A stretch of DNA of 64,000 nucleotides. Source: Mauremys mutica (taxonomy: Eukaryota > Chordata > Testudines > Geoemydidae). This document shows, one piece after another, positions 30,657 to 41,317 of the stretch. How positions within the stretch are numbered: the stretch's first letter is position 1; each line of letters opens with the position of its first letter. Where the stretch lies: assembly GCF_020497125.1 (NCBI RefSeq), contig NC_059073.1, positions 142,795,012 to 142,859,011 on the forward strand, in the 5' to 3' direction. The position numbers and the translations under genes were made by a program. The notes below the pieces were generated by a model. It saw only the letters and a program-made list of their open reading frames with translations. It made no database searches and was not told where the DNA came from.

Positions 30657-30810
30657 CAGGGGCGGCTCTAGCGATTTTGCCGCCTCAAGCACGGCAGCAC
30701 GCCCCGGGGGGCGCTCTGCCGGTCGCTGGTCCCGCGGCTCCGGTGGACCTCCTGCGGCATGCTGCCCCAAGCACGCGCTTGGCGTGCTGGGGCCTGGAGC
30801 CGCCACCCTG
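30657..30810. mobile_element. Short hAT MITE (154 bp) with perfect 8-bp TSD
   Basis: Ends CAGGGGCGGCTCTAGC and GGAGCCGCCACCCTG, flanked by GACATACT at 30649-30656 and 30811-30818. Confidence 0.93.
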
Positions 30811-30889
30811 GACATACTTTAGCCAGAACACATCTAGCAGCTACATATTTGTATTTTGAGAGGCCCAAATGGCCTACCAGATTAAGTAC

Positions 30890-31090
30890 GGGAATGAGAA
30901 TCAAAACATTTGGATTCTCTTCCCAGCTCTGGCACTGTTTGTCTGTGGGCCAGTCTCTTCACTGCTCTCTGCCTCAGTTTCCCATCTGAAAATTTGGGCT
31001 AATGCCTACCTCACAGAGGGATTGGTGGGTTAATATTTGTAAAGCATTTTGAACATTTCAAATGCTGCATGGATGCTGTGTTATTAATTG
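30890..31090 (+). repeat. MIR SINE
   Basis: Core with CTTCCCAGCTCTGGCACTG, GCCTCAGTTTCCCATCTG, CTACCTCACAGAGGGATT and a GTAAAGCATTTTGAAC tail; most of the tRNA head is missing. Confidence 0.8.
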
Positions 31091-31542
31091 AAAAGGAATT
31101 ATATTAACATAGAACAAAACCCAGGTTTCTTGTATCCCAATAGAGCACTCTGTCCACTTGGCCACCCTGACTCACAAAAAAATAAAAACAAAAAACCCCA
31201 TAAATTTTTGTGGGTTATTTGCTGGTCCAAAGTTTCCCATGAGTGATGTAAATGGAACAGCTGTTCTACCTGTCTTAGAGGTTTATACTGCCATCCATCT
31301 GAGCACCTTAAAATCAATAACACTAGTGAAGACCTGAGTGGAATCTCTGGCACGTCTCCCTTTTTAGGATAAAAACCTCTGCTTTGGAGTATTTCTTTTT
31401 TGGCTTGTTTCTTTACTTTTTTTTTTTTTGGTTAGTTGATTTGTTTGGTTGCTAAAGGTTTTTGTTTTTAATTAATTGCTTTCTTTTTGGGGGAGAAGGG
31501 GTTGTCCAGGCAGAGGAGAGAGTCAATGTTGTGAGTGCTTTC
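31091..31542. other. No gene; MIR-head-like fragment and poly-T
   Basis: About 31115-31170 resembles a reversed MIR head (CCCAATAGAGCACTCTGTCCACTTGGCC). A T-rich tract lies at 31395-31470. Confidence 0.4.
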
Positions 31543-31617
31543 AGAGTAGCAGCCGTGTTAATCTGTATCCGCAAACAGAACAGGAGTAAATTTGTTAGTC
31601 TCTAAGGTGCTAGAAGT
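31543..31617. repeat. Dispersed reptile repeat fragment
   Basis: CAGAGTAGCAGCCGTGTTAATCTGTATCCGCA...TTTGTTAGTCTCTAAGGTGC, related to the GACTAACACGGCTACC family. Confidence 0.6.
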
Positions 31618-32087
31618 AATGTTGTGAGTGACATTCTTGCTGTGGTGGAAAGACTTCTACAAAGAGGAAAGTCACGCAGGTGATCTACTATAACCTTAAA
31701 TCCTACAGCACCAATGACACTTCTGGACCATGCTTACAATGGCAGGCAGATTACAGAAGCATATAGGCTGATGCCCCAAGGAGCAAAGATCCCACTGACT
31801 TCAGTGTGAGCAGGATTGAGCCCATAGAGACTAGAGATACAAGAGTCAATGCCGGGTTATTTCTGATTGTGTTTTGGGTAGTGTTTTGTCCAGTCTAGCT
31901 TTGAATGCATCAAGTACCATGCAGACACCAAAGACCATCATCACAAGAGCCAATTTGCCACAAATAGACTGTAAAGAATTTTAAGCCCCAGAGCTCTACT
32001 AGACATAAAGAGATGTTTTAGAAATCTCAGGAGAGACACACACATTTAGTCATACCTCTGCCTCACTTGTCAGTGTGTGCTCTAAAG
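31618..32087. other. No recognisable feature
   Basis: No coding signal or clear repeat. Confidence 0.45.
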
Positions 32088-32165
32088 GCCAGATCCTCAG
32101 CCAGTGTAAATCAGGGTAGCTCCATGGACTTCAACAGAGCTCTGCTGATTTATATCAGGTGAGCA
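32088..32165. repeat. Palindromic repeat fragment
   Basis: AGGCCAGATCCTCAGCCAGTGTAAATCAGG...CTGATTTATATCAGGTGAG; both arms are visible. Confidence 0.55.
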
Positions 32166-32469
32166 TCAGCCTCTGTGTATTTATGTAATGGCAGTTTGTG
32201 TTCTTTCCTATTTGCCTCAGAAATAAAGCAGAAAATGAAAAGATCAGGGTCTGAATGAATTCTAACATGCTTAGCTAATACTCATTAGCATGTAGATCTT
32301 CAATAGGACAGACTGAAGAAAAGGCATGAATCTGTGCCAATCCCTCTGTTAATTAGCAGCAACACATTTGCTTTTCTGTTGCTGTTGCTGACCAAAGGAA
32401 CTGGTGTTTCAGAGTCTGTCTCGGGCTGTGCTGTCTGAAACTGGGGCAGCTTTGAAACCAAGAAGAGAA

Positions 32470-32562
32470 GCAACAAAGAATCCTGTGGCACCTTATAGAC
32501 TAACAGACGTTTTGCAGCATGAGCTTTCGTGGGTGAATACCCACTTCTTCAGATGCAAGAAG
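32470..32562 (-). repeat. Dispersed reptile repeat (GACTAACACGGCTACC family), reverse
   Basis: AAGAATCCTGTGGCACCTTATAGACTAACAG and GAGCTTTCGTGGGTGAATACCCACTTC are the reverse complement of the copy at 9885. Confidence 0.7.
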
Positions 32563-32747
32563 AGAAGGAAACTAGCTTCAAAAGAATGCAGTGTTCCATC
32601 AGTCCTGTAAGCTTATTCTTATGTGAGTACATGTGAGTGTTCACAGCAGTATTTTGAGTAAAGCTTTCTTGAATCAGTGAGAGCTTGCAGGATCAGGTCC
32701 CATAACTTTACAGGCTGGATTTTCAGCAGGCTGCTTTAATTACACCT

Positions 32748-33470
32748 TGTGATAGACCCAGGCCAGTTGGGTACAGCAGAATAGCAGAAGGCAGATATAC
32801 TGGCCACTGGATTAACAGTTTTCTGTTCCCTGACTGACCAGAGCAGGGGCTGCTCCAGGCTAATGAGAACACCTGACTCTAATTCACCTGCAAAGAGTCA
32901 GGTGAGGCCATTAAGTTAATGTCACCACCTGACTCTAATTAAGGCCCCGCTGATACTATAAAAAGGGCTCACTCCAGTTAGCCAGAGGACAGGAAGTGTG
33001 GCTGAAGGGCTGGTTAATGAAGATACCCTCAAGCCCTAAGGTAAGGGTGAAGAAGGGAGACGCAGGAGAGCTGTGGGGAAGTGGCCCAGGGAAATATAGC
33101 AACTCTGGCAGTGAAAGGTTGGTTGCCAACAGCTGCTACCATTAGGGTTCCTGGGCTGGATCCCAGAGTAGAGGGTGGGCCTGGGTTTCCCCCAACCCAC
33201 CACTACAGGAACAGCTCCTGGGAGGGGAAGTCAGGCCCCTGTCAGGACAGGAGGCTAAACTGTTCTGAAATAAGCCCCCAGGGATAACAGAGACTGTGGG
33301 AGTTCTCTCACCAACCTCCTTGCTGGCCTATGATGAAAAGGGCTCAGTAGACTGTAACCCTGGCCCTAGAGAGAGAAGGGCTACGTGGAGGGTCATAGTG
33401 AGCCACTGAGGCTGGCATAAACCGCCTAGAAGCGCAGGACCCATGGGAGCAAGGTCAGAGCTCTGCCACA
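32748..33470 (+). repeat. Probable solo LTR, family C (about 723 bp)
   Basis: Begins TGTGATAGACCC and ends TCTGCCACA. The promoter-like TATAAAAAGGGCTC lies at about 32957. The body includes the block 33141-33188 that is copied into the CR1 element at 35453-35500. Boundaries rest on TG/CA ends only; no clear target duplication. Confidence 0.5.
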
Positions 33471-33506
33471 ATCTGCAAAATGGGCAAGTACAACATTGTT
33501 GCATGC

Positions 33507-33545
33507 AAAAAGGAAAAAAAAAAGGGGGGGGGGGAAAGGAGGGCA
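33507..33545. repeat. Poly-A/poly-G tract
   Basis: An A-rich run followed by a run of G, just after the LTR. Confidence 0.8.
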
Positions 33546-33743
33546 CGGTTGGGGATGCACTTCCAAATACTGAAGGTATAGCTAAGGAGGCATGTTGAAA
33601 ATTTTCGCCTAATTATAAAGTGACCTATACTAGTGCCTTATCCCAAGAAAATAACTTTAAGCTAAAGTGAAGCCTTTTAGACATTGGTGGTGGCTTCTGA
33701 GAACTCCCTAATATCCATGTTTGTGGCTAAGCATGGGACTTAG

Positions 33744-33785
33744 ATTATTAGGGTTGGAAGGGACTTCATTGGTTCTACAATAGGA
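33744..33785 (-). repeat. CR1 3' tip fragment (reverse)
   Basis: ATTAGGGTTGGAAGGGACTTCATTGG is the extreme CR1 3' end in reverse. Confidence 0.55.
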
Positions 33786-33984
33786 AATCTCTCCCCATTG
33801 TCCAGTGTTTGGAATATGCCAGGTTAGGTCAGGGGTGCTTTTGGCTCACTGTGTTCAGTCAACATAACATGAAAGATGAACATGCAGGTTTTAGTCATGG
33901 CACTTCATGACCTACTAGAAGGAGCTCGGCTATTACAGCAATGAAGGTGGCATAATAACCTTTATTTGTATTATAGTAATGCCT

Positions 33985-34175
33985 ATGATCCTCAGTCATG
34001 GACCAGGAGCCCCTTGTGCTAGCCTCTGTACAAACAGAAAGATGGTCTCGCCACAAAGAGCTTACAGCTGAAGTATAAGAGAAGAGACAACAGGTGGATG
34101 CAGGCAGACAGGGGAGTATAAGGAAACAATGAGGCAATGTCGGTTAGCGTGATATGCAGTCGCTTCAGCACAGCA
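33985..34175 (+). repeat. Old L3/CR1-like repeat
   Basis: Longest local copy of the family at 8885: CATGGACCAGGAGCCCCTTGTGCTAG, TGTACAAACAGAAAGATGGTC, AAGAGCTTACAG, then AGACAACAGGTGGATGCAGGCAGACAGG and GGAAACAATGAGGCAATG. Confidence 0.65.
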
Positions 34176-34743
34176 GCATTAACAGAAAAGAACACAACAG
34201 GTGAGTGGTGTTGCTGATCATTGTATTTTCAATTTGTTGGTGCAAAAGGGGAGATTAGCTTTTAAAAAACTTGGGTGGGATTTTCAAAGCTGCCTCTGCG
34301 GGGGTTGGGCACTCATTTCCCACTGAAAATTGGACAGCCACAGCCCTTTGGTAGCTTTGATTAATTTCAGCCTGGGCCTCCAACATGTATTGCCAGTCAA
34401 TGCCTGTATTCACATTTATGTGTAGGAAGCAGTTAGGTGCATTTGGGTTTGGTGCAGCGTAATGCAAGGTTAGGCTCAAGTTTCAGTTTTCTTTTTACAC
34501 CAGTGCTGCACAGGGGGACTGGGTGGCTCGGGGGATTGTTGGTAACGCACAGTGCTGTTCGCCTCTAGGCTGCTGGGCTGAATCAACCTGAGATGATTAG
34601 TGACAGAGAGTTACCAAATGGCTATTCAGTGTCCTGTGTGAAAGGAGTTGGCAGTTTCTGTCTAGATGATAATTGGTCCCCATCTTCCCACCATTCATGT
34701 TGGCAGCCTCAAGAAAGGTGCTGAGAACTGAATGAGGTGTCGT
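34176..34743. other. No recognisable feature
   Basis: One MIR-head-like string near 34530-34575 (GGGGATTGTTGGTAACGCACAGTGC); otherwise unrecognised. Confidence 0.4.
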
Positions 34744-35730
34744 AGACATGTCAGGCTGGAAGAGCCCTCAAGAGGTCATCAAGTCCAGCTCCCTGCGCTG
34801 AGGCAGAACCAGGTAAATCTAGACAATTCCTGACAAGTGTTTGTCCAACCTGTTCTTAAAACCTCCGATGATGGGGATTCCCCCACCTCCCTTGGAAGCC
34901 TGGTCCAGTGTCTATCTCTCCTTACAGTTTAGATATTAGGGAAAAATTTCTAACCTCAATCACCCTTGCTGCAGACGAAGCCCATTGCTTCTTGACCGAC
35001 CTTCAGTGGACATGGAAAGCAATTGATCACAGTCCTCTTTATAACAGCCCTTAACATATTGGAAGACTTATCAGGTTCCCTCTCATTCAGGCCCCCTCTC
35101 AGGCATCTTTCAAGTTTGTTTTTAACCTTTCCTCACAGATCAGAGTTTCTAAAACTTTTGTTGGTTTTGTTGCTCTTTGGACTCTCTCCAATTTGTCCAA
35201 ATCTTAAAGTGTGATGCTCAGAAATTGGACCCAATACCGTAGCTGAAACCTCACCAGTGCAAGTAGAGTGGGACAATTCTTTCCTGTGTTTCACATACAG
35301 CACTCCTGTTAATTAGGTTTTGCTTCTTATTCAAAGTGTTGCTAATTATCTCTACCTATTAATATCATATTGTGTACATTACTGTCATCTGAGTGCTAAA
35401 GCACTCTCGGGGGTGGGGAAGGGGGAACCAGCCATTAGCTGGCATGTTGAAAATTAGGGTTCCTGGGCTGGATCCCAGAGTAGAGGGTGGGCCTGGGTTT
35501 TTCACAGCTGCATCACAATGTTGACTCAGATTCAATTTGTGATCCACTATAACCACCAGATTCTTTTCAGCAGTACTGCCACCTAGCCAGTTATTCCCCA
35601 TTTTATAGTTGTGCATTTCATTTTTCCTTCCTAAGTGAAGTACTCTGCGCTTGTCTGTCTTGAATTTCATTTCGATGAATTCAGAGCAGCTCTCCAATTT
35701 GTCAAGGTCATTTAGAATTCTAATTCTAAT
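34744..35730 (-). mobile_element. CR1 LINE 3' part with ORF2 end (reverse), interrupted at 35319-35500
   Basis: The 3' UTR occupies 34744 to about 35318 on the minus strand (GGGGGATTCCCCCACCTCCC, CTCTTTATAACAGCCCTTAACATATTGG). The ORF2 C-terminus lies at 35501-35700, where minus-strand translation gives RVLHLGRKNEMHNYKMGNNW and AEKNLVVIVDHKLNLSQHCD, the conserved end of CR1 ORF2. About 182 bp of unrelated DNA is inserted between them (see next entry). 5'-truncated and non-functional. Confidence 0.85.
35319..35500. other. Patchwork insertion copied from three nearby sites
   Basis: Three blocks adjoin: 35319-35440 is an inverted near-identical copy of 36075-36196 (122 bp, a handful of mismatches); 35441-35455 matches 33589-33603 (15 bp, same strand); 35453-35500 is a perfect 48-bp copy of 33141-33188. 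Blocks two and three overlap by ATT. The left junction shows TTTGCTT, a string also normal for CR1 at this point, and the right junction lies in a T run. This is what template-switching repair would leave. Confidence 0.8.
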
Positions 35731-36074
35731 GAAATTGAAATGCCCTTTGCTCCTTAGTAAATAGTCCAGAATTTAAGGAGAGGCTTACGCTGCATCCACT
35801 CTGTGCATAAACAAAAGTCTTTAGTCAGCAGACCTCTCAGTCTGGAACCTTTCGCAGGCATTAGCATGAATGAAATTCACCCCTGTACAAGGGAGCCAGC
35901 ATGCAATCTAGGCACCCTAGAAGCCCCATCGCATTACACTGGAGTGAATTTCAGCAAGCTTATTTTTGTTTGGTTTTGTAACACAAATAACAGAGCTCTG
36001 TGCTATTACTGGAGCATGTTACATTATTCAATAAAAAAATGAGAGAAATATTACAGTGAAACTGCATAGCTATT
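35731..36074. other. No recognisable feature
   Basis: Unique-looking sequence between CR1 and the source arm of the patchwork insertion. Confidence 0.45.
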
Positions 36075-36196
36075 AGCTAATGGCTGGTTCCCCCTTCCCC
36101 ACTCCCCAGAGTGCTTTAGCACTAAGATGACAGTAATGTACACAATATGATATTAATAGGTAGAAATAATTAGCAACACTTTGAATAAGAAGCAAA
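36075..36196. repeat. Source or partner arm of the inverted duplication
   Basis: Inverted copy of 35319-35440, about 634 bp away. It is embedded in unique-looking DNA, whereas the partner sits inside CR1, so this arm is more likely the original. Confidence 0.8.
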
Positions 36197-36624
36197 GTGT
36201 TGCTAACAGCAGCTATGGTTCCTAATATGCTCAAAACAATAATACTGCTCGGAGAGAATGTGGGAGTTTTTGTTGGAAGCCGTTCCCTTTTTAATTTAAT
36301 AATGGCTCAGAAACAAAACTGAGGCTGTGCCAGTAGTGTGAGCTGTGAACTTCATGCCAAGAAAAGAACAAAGCATAGGAAGAGCAGATCAGGCAGATTC
36401 AACTTCTGTTTCAATGCCTTTTTCAAGCAGTTTATGGACTTTGTTCTATTTTATTAGGCGGGAAATATCTGAAACAATTAGGGCCTAATCCAGGTAGATT
36501 TAAGTAGCACATAGACCTAGCATTGACCCTTTGCACATGGATGGATTGCACCCAAGCATGACAAAAAGTTGAACACTCTAATTCCAGATGGTTAATATCA
36601 TTTGAAAGAAGGTAAAATTGAGAG
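36197..36624. other. No recognisable feature
   Basis: No coding signal; GGGCCTAATCCAGGTAGATTTAAG near 36481 is a weak palindromic-family match. Confidence 0.4.
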
Positions 36625-36720
36625 AGGCAAGGTAGGTGAAGTAATATATTTTTCTAGACCAACTTCTCATGGTGGAAGGTCCACGGTTTCAAGCTACACA
36701 GAGCTCTTCAGATCTGGGCA
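36625..36720 (+). repeat. Dispersed repeat (GACCAACTTCT family)
   Basis: GGCAAGGTAGGTGAAGTAATATATTTTTCTAGACCAACTTCTCATGG...TTCAAGCTACACAGAGCTCTTCAG aligns with 6178-6276. Confidence 0.65.
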
Positions 36721-36914
36721 AGGAAGCAGAACATTTGACTACATACTAATTGGGGCAGATTGTTGAGCTGAACAGGTAACACAGACGGGAGGTGATCACT
36801 CTGAAATGAAGTGGGCAAATGGGGGCTCCGATTGTTGTGTATTAAGGGACCGACATAGACAACTAAGGGTATGTTGCAAAGGATTGTAATGAGCCATAAA
36901 ACCACTGTCCTGTC

Positions 36915-37035
36915 TCCATTCCATGACTGTTTTGGAAATGTCAACTTTTTGTCCTGATTTGGGATGAAAACAAATATTGCAACATTACAATGACCTGTGG
37001 GATGAAAATTTTGAGTTTTGCTCAGTTCCAGCAAA
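36915..37035. repeat. AT-rich dispersed repeat (GAAATTTT family)
   Basis: CTGTTTTGGAAATGTCAACTTTTTGTCC...GGGATGAAAATTTTGAG reads as a reverse copy of the family at 56770. Confidence 0.45.
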
Positions 37036-37310
37036 CATATCTTGATGGTGATATTGACATTTTAATTATTTTGGCTGTGGTGTTTCTAATGAAGATTTTC
37101 ATTACTCTGTCTTTAATTTAAAATCCATGTATTCTGCATCAGTGCTCCAAAAACCAAATCCTCTTCCCCTCCCCCCACCAAAACTCCCCCGGTACGTTTG
37201 TTGTTTTTCCCCCAATACATCACTTGAAAAATAATTCCCTGACCCTACCTCCCCCCACCCCCCCACGTGCTCTCACAAATCTTGTAATTCATGTTTATAG
37301 TCGTATATGC
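37036..37310. other. No recognisable feature
   Basis: C-rich tracts at 37167-37190 and 37247-37267; nothing else. Confidence 0.45.
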
Positions 37311-37662
37311 AGGAGGAATCAATGGGCAGCCCATGGTCCAAATCCAAACTGCAGGATGCGCCATGGGAGGTGCACTAGGACTGAAGACACCCCCCCCCAG
37401 TCTCCCCAAGGCTGAAGCCCTGCATCCTGGTGCGAGTCTCTGTGGGGTTGAAGCCCCATGTCCCATTATGGCTGAAGCCCCATGGGAGGCACATCCTTGG
37501 GGTTTCATTCCCACTGGGTGGGTGGGGGGGGGGAGGGGTCGGTCCCGGCTTGCTTCCCACCAGGCTGAAGCTCTGAGTCCGGGCACATCCTGCAGTCCAC
37601 TGAAAAGCCTCTGGCGGTCCAGATTTGGACTGTGGGCCGCCTATTGACTACCCCTGCCCTAA
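37311..37662. mobile_element. hAT-like element with long imperfect TIRs
   Basis: Left arm GCAGGAGGAATCAATGGGCAGCCCATGGTCCAAATCC pairs with the right arm whose reverse complement is GGCAGGGGTAGTCAATAGGCGGCCCACAGTCC. CAGGGGTAG-type ends are typical of hAT elements. TGCAGGATG also recurs in inverted form near both arms. I could not find an 8-bp target duplication. Confidence 0.6.
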
Positions 37663-37760
37663 CCTAATGCCTAGTCCTGTAGGCCATCCCCTCCAATATG
37701 ATGCCACAGAAGAGTGGTATGAATAAGTGTATGCCTGTGCTCTGAAAACAGTGGGCCAAA

Positions 37761-38123
37761 GGCCTTGTCTACACTCAAAAGTTGTACTGCTTTCAGGGCT
37801 GCCCCGGGGGGGCGGTAAGTGGGGCAATTTGCCCCAGGTCCTGGGCCTCTCAGGGGCCCCCATGAGAATATAGTATTGCAACTTTTTATGGAAGGGGCCC
37901 CTGAAATTGCTTTGCTCCAGGCCCCCTGAATCCTCTGGGCGGCCCTGACTGCTTGAACTATACTGGTATAGCTAAAACAGTGTTCAACTCCATACAGGAC
38001 ACAGAATAAGCCCCTTCATACCAGTGTAACTCTGGTTATACAGTTATAACTATTTTGGTTTAAAAAAATCACCCCCTAATTGCAATAGGCAAATCTTATA
38101 CTGGTATAACTATCGACCAGGCC
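37761..38123. mobile_element. Harbinger-type MITE carrying a nested hAT MITE
   Basis: Ends GGCCTTGTCTACACTC and ATCGACCAGGCC, flanked by AAA on both sides (37758-37760, 38124-38126). The interior has repeated ACTGGTATAACTAT text. It is interrupted at 37786-37955 by the next entry. Confidence 0.75.
37794..37947. mobile_element. hAT MITE (154 bp) nested in the Harbinger MITE
   Basis: Ends CAGGGCTGCCCCGGG and GGGCGGCCCTG. Flanks ACTGCTTT (37786-37793) and ACTGCTTG (37948-37955) match at 7 of 8 positions. Confidence 0.88.
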
Positions 38124-38126
38124 AAA

Positions 38127-38965
38127 GACCGTGGGCCAAATGTTGTTGTAATTCAATACAGATGCGTGTGCTTATACCAGGTCTGAATCTGCACCACCGA
38201 ATTAAACGTTGTTTTAATCCTTTAAAATGTTAGATCACTCCCATGCTGTTACAAGCAGTGTCTTCTTAAACAGCCTTCCTATTCTACAGGCCTTGCTAGG
38301 TATATTTGACAGAGGAAATCAATGTTGGGGAAACACTGTCAGCCTTTATATTAACCAGTGCTCATTCATAAAGGGGCAGCTGTTGTTCGCTGTCAAATGA
38401 TAAGGTTTCTACAGTGAACAAGAGAGCCCTTGTTCAGGTGACTCTCAACCTTCAAATTACTGTGCAGACTGGAGTGTACTTTGGAAGGATTAGAGCGCAG
38501 ATGTACATGTGGAAAGTACTGCAGTAATTTCTTCTTCTTCAGAGCCTGTAAAGGATATCTGTGACAGACATGGCAACTTCCTGCAATATCTTTGGGAGAT
38601 CTGAGGGCATTAAGTTTATGTATCATTGTGGGCAAGAGCTAAAAACAGTGAGTGGTGATTAGATAAATTCACTCAGGTTGTAACTCCTCCAAAGAGGCTC
38701 CCATGTACTGATCCAAACTGGATTCTCCAGAGACCAGCAGATGAAGAAAGGACTTTTGGACACATAGTCTGATTTTAAAATGATGGCTGGCCTTTGTTCT
38801 GAGCCAGCAAATGGACAGGACCTTCTGGCCAAAGGGATGGCCCAATCCTAAGCAAAAGGTTGAGGGAAATGATACCAGCCACTGCCTTTGTGCAGATGCG
38901 GGTGGGGGTGGTGATCTCTAGTCAGCTTATTAGGATGTGGGTATGTTCTTTTACTGTCTTTAATG
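38127..38965. other. No recognisable feature
   Basis: No coding signal; no repeat ends seen. Confidence 0.45.
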
Positions 38966-39226
38966 TGTTTTGTCTGTAGTGCCTTCACCATTGCACTTCA
39001 TGTAGACATACCTGACCTAGCTTTAATCTAGCTAGTATGGGTTGCAATGCAGGTTAGTCACTCAAGTAATTACCCAAGGTTGCAGGCAGACTTCTACATC
39101 TGTGCTGGAGCCCATGCTGCTGTGACGTCACTGCTTCAAGACCCATCCTCGCTTTGGTCTAGCTAGCTCAGAGATGTTTACACAAGCTGCAGTCACATCC
39201 GTGACTGCAGTGTAGACATACCCTGA
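38966..39226. mobile_element. Harbinger-type MITE pieces
   Basis: CATGTAGACATACCTGACCTAGCTTTAATCTAGCTAG and the closing GTGTAGACATACCCTGAGC (39209-39227) are MITE termini; TCTAGCTAGCTCAGAG is shared with similar elements. Confidence 0.5.
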
Positions 39227-39377
39227 GCACGAGTGGGAATCAACCCCTCCCACGGCAGAGCAGTTCATCTTCTTGTTACCTGTTTCAGGGGAAACACGGA
39301 GCCCTGATTTCTGGTCTTTGCAGGTTAAAAAAGCCTTCTGAGTGATCTTTAAAGCAGACCACAGAAAAGACTCAAAA

Positions 39378-39465
39378 TGCTGTTTGCAGCGTTGTTGTAG
39401 CTGTATTGGTCCCAGCAGCTGTTCCAATAAAAGATATTAGCTCACCCACTTTGTCTCTCTCAAAA
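39378..39465 (-). repeat. Dispersed repeat (GACCAACTTCT family), reverse
   Basis: TGTTGTAGCTGTATTGGTCCCAGC...AATAAAAGATATTAGCTCACCC is the other end of the family seen at 6178 and 36625, in reverse. Confidence 0.6.
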
Positions 39466-40696
39466 TGATCACATTCTGAATGCTTGCTTTGACACCCTAG
39501 AATTTAGAATCAGACACTTCAGTGCTTTCATGAGATGTCTCTTCTCCCCTCGCGTCTTCGCGGAGTTAAAACCAAATTAATTGAAAAATGGCATAGAGAT
39601 GGGGCTGACTGACATGGGAGAAAACAAACACAGCCATTTACCAGGCAGGAAAACATGCTGTTCTCTGGCAAGCATCAACGCTCTGTGTGAGAGGAAAACA
39701 AACCAGGGAATTCTAATGTTCTGTCATCTCCTCCAGCTCAAGTTATGAATCCTCCAAATTCTGCGAAACATTAGCAACAGCCACCTATTGGCAGTTGTGG
39801 AATTCTAACCATTATGCTATTTGGCAATAATCCCAGAGGAGGGAAGAGAAGCTGGAGGGCACATGCGTGCTATTTGGAGGTTGCAATTTGCCGACTCTCT
39901 GAAACCCTTCAGTAATGTACGAAGTAAAAATAAATAACATGGGGCAGATTACAGTGATGCCATTATAGTCCCAACTGAGGGGACCATTTTACCCACAGAG
40001 GTACAATGATTTTGCAGTAGAACAAATTGAAGTCTATTCATTTATAGCACCCGCCCACAGTGGAACACAATGCATTTCTAAAGACCGGGAACAGATTCTT
40101 CCTACAGCAAAACCAAAACATATCATTTCAGCCCTAAGGCTTTACTTTGCTTTCACTCCCTTGGATAGCGCTTTTTTTCCCCTGTAAATATTTCCAAGCC
40201 TTTTTTTATTGCTTATGAAAGGTGCCAGGCTTGAGCACGCAGGAGATTCAAGCCTTTACTGGGCCTAACCAGAAATGCAGGCATTATGGCAATACCCATG
40301 GTTTTACATTTCAGCTGGAGTCCAGGAACTGCAAATCCATTCTTAGCAAAGATGATGTTTAACAGCACCTAACATTTAGTTTCCAGCAACTAAAGACATA
40401 ATTGTGAAGTTTACATCTGTGTTGGACTGGAATCATTGCACCTGAACGTTCCCCAGGGGGTTATTTTGGACCCTGATTGCTGGCAAATTTAGAAGCACAT
40501 TTGCTATAGAACATGTGTCCTGTTATTAGAGTATAAATGACTCCCAGCTGATTAAGATTATGTTAAAAATAAAATCTACATGACACAGACAGCTCAGACT
40601 GTTACAACTGCAAAGAAATAAAGAGCCCACTCTTTCTTTGATTTTACATAGCACAGCAATGTAGAAATGACCAAAATACTTGATTAATCACATGCA
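39466..40696. other. No recognisable feature
   Basis: The longest stretch of the window without any repeat I can name; no coding signal. Confidence 0.45.
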
Positions 40697-40832
40697 GAAT
40701 CATAGAATATCAGGGTTGGGGAAGGGACCTCAGGAGGTCATCTAGTCCAACCCCCTGCTCAAAGCAGGACCAATCTCCAACTAAATCATCCCAGTCAGGG
40801 CTTTGTCAAGCCGGGCCTTAAAAACCTTATTC
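40697..40832 (-). mobile_element. CR1 LINE 3' end (reverse)
   Basis: AATCATAGAATATCAGGGTTGG, GACCTCAGGAGGTCATCTAGTCCAACCCCCTGC and ATCATCCCAGTCAGGGCTTTGTCAAGCC are the CR1 3' end in reverse, the same subfamily as 27805-27998. Confidence 0.9.
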
Positions 40833-40954
40833 AAGCGTGAGGTTACTAGTCATCTTTTAAGAGAATTAACGGATAGCCCCTGGTCAGACCTTAGCCCGTG
40901 TAATTCAGAGCACAAATGCTCAGTTGCAAACTTGGAGTCCTTAGCAGAGACTGA

Positions 40955-41228
40955 GGGCATGTCTACACTACAGAGGCACAGCTATGGTGCTGCAGCAGGG
41001 CCCCTATCGCACCATCGTGTAGACACTTCCTATGTTAACGGAAGGGGTTTTTCCCATTGATATAGTTAATCCACCTCTCCGAGATAGTTGACAGAAGAAT
41101 TCTTCCATCAAACTAGCTGTGTCTATTCCAGGGATTAGACTGCGAACTGCATCGCACAGGGAGAGAAATTTTTCACAGCTCTGAGTGACCTAGCTAGGTC
41201 AATCTAATTTTTAAGTGTAGACCAGGCC
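40955..41228. mobile_element. Harbinger-type MITE (274 bp) with TGA duplication
   Basis: Ends GGGCATGTCTACACTAC and GTGTAGACCAGGCC, flanked by TGA at 40952-40954 and 41229-41231. Confidence 0.8.
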
Positions 41229-41317
41229 TGAGTGCTTTTGTACAGCTGGGGAAGTTCACAAATACAGCTCCCACTGTTATCTGGACAGTGTTTGCTTAGT
41301 GGGGTAGCCCTTTCTCA

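Noticed and set aside
33141..35500. 48-bp identity taken as two independent insertions of the same LTR fragment
   Set aside because: The adjoining 15-bp match to 33589-33603 and the 122-bp inverted match to 36075-36196 make local templated copying more likely.
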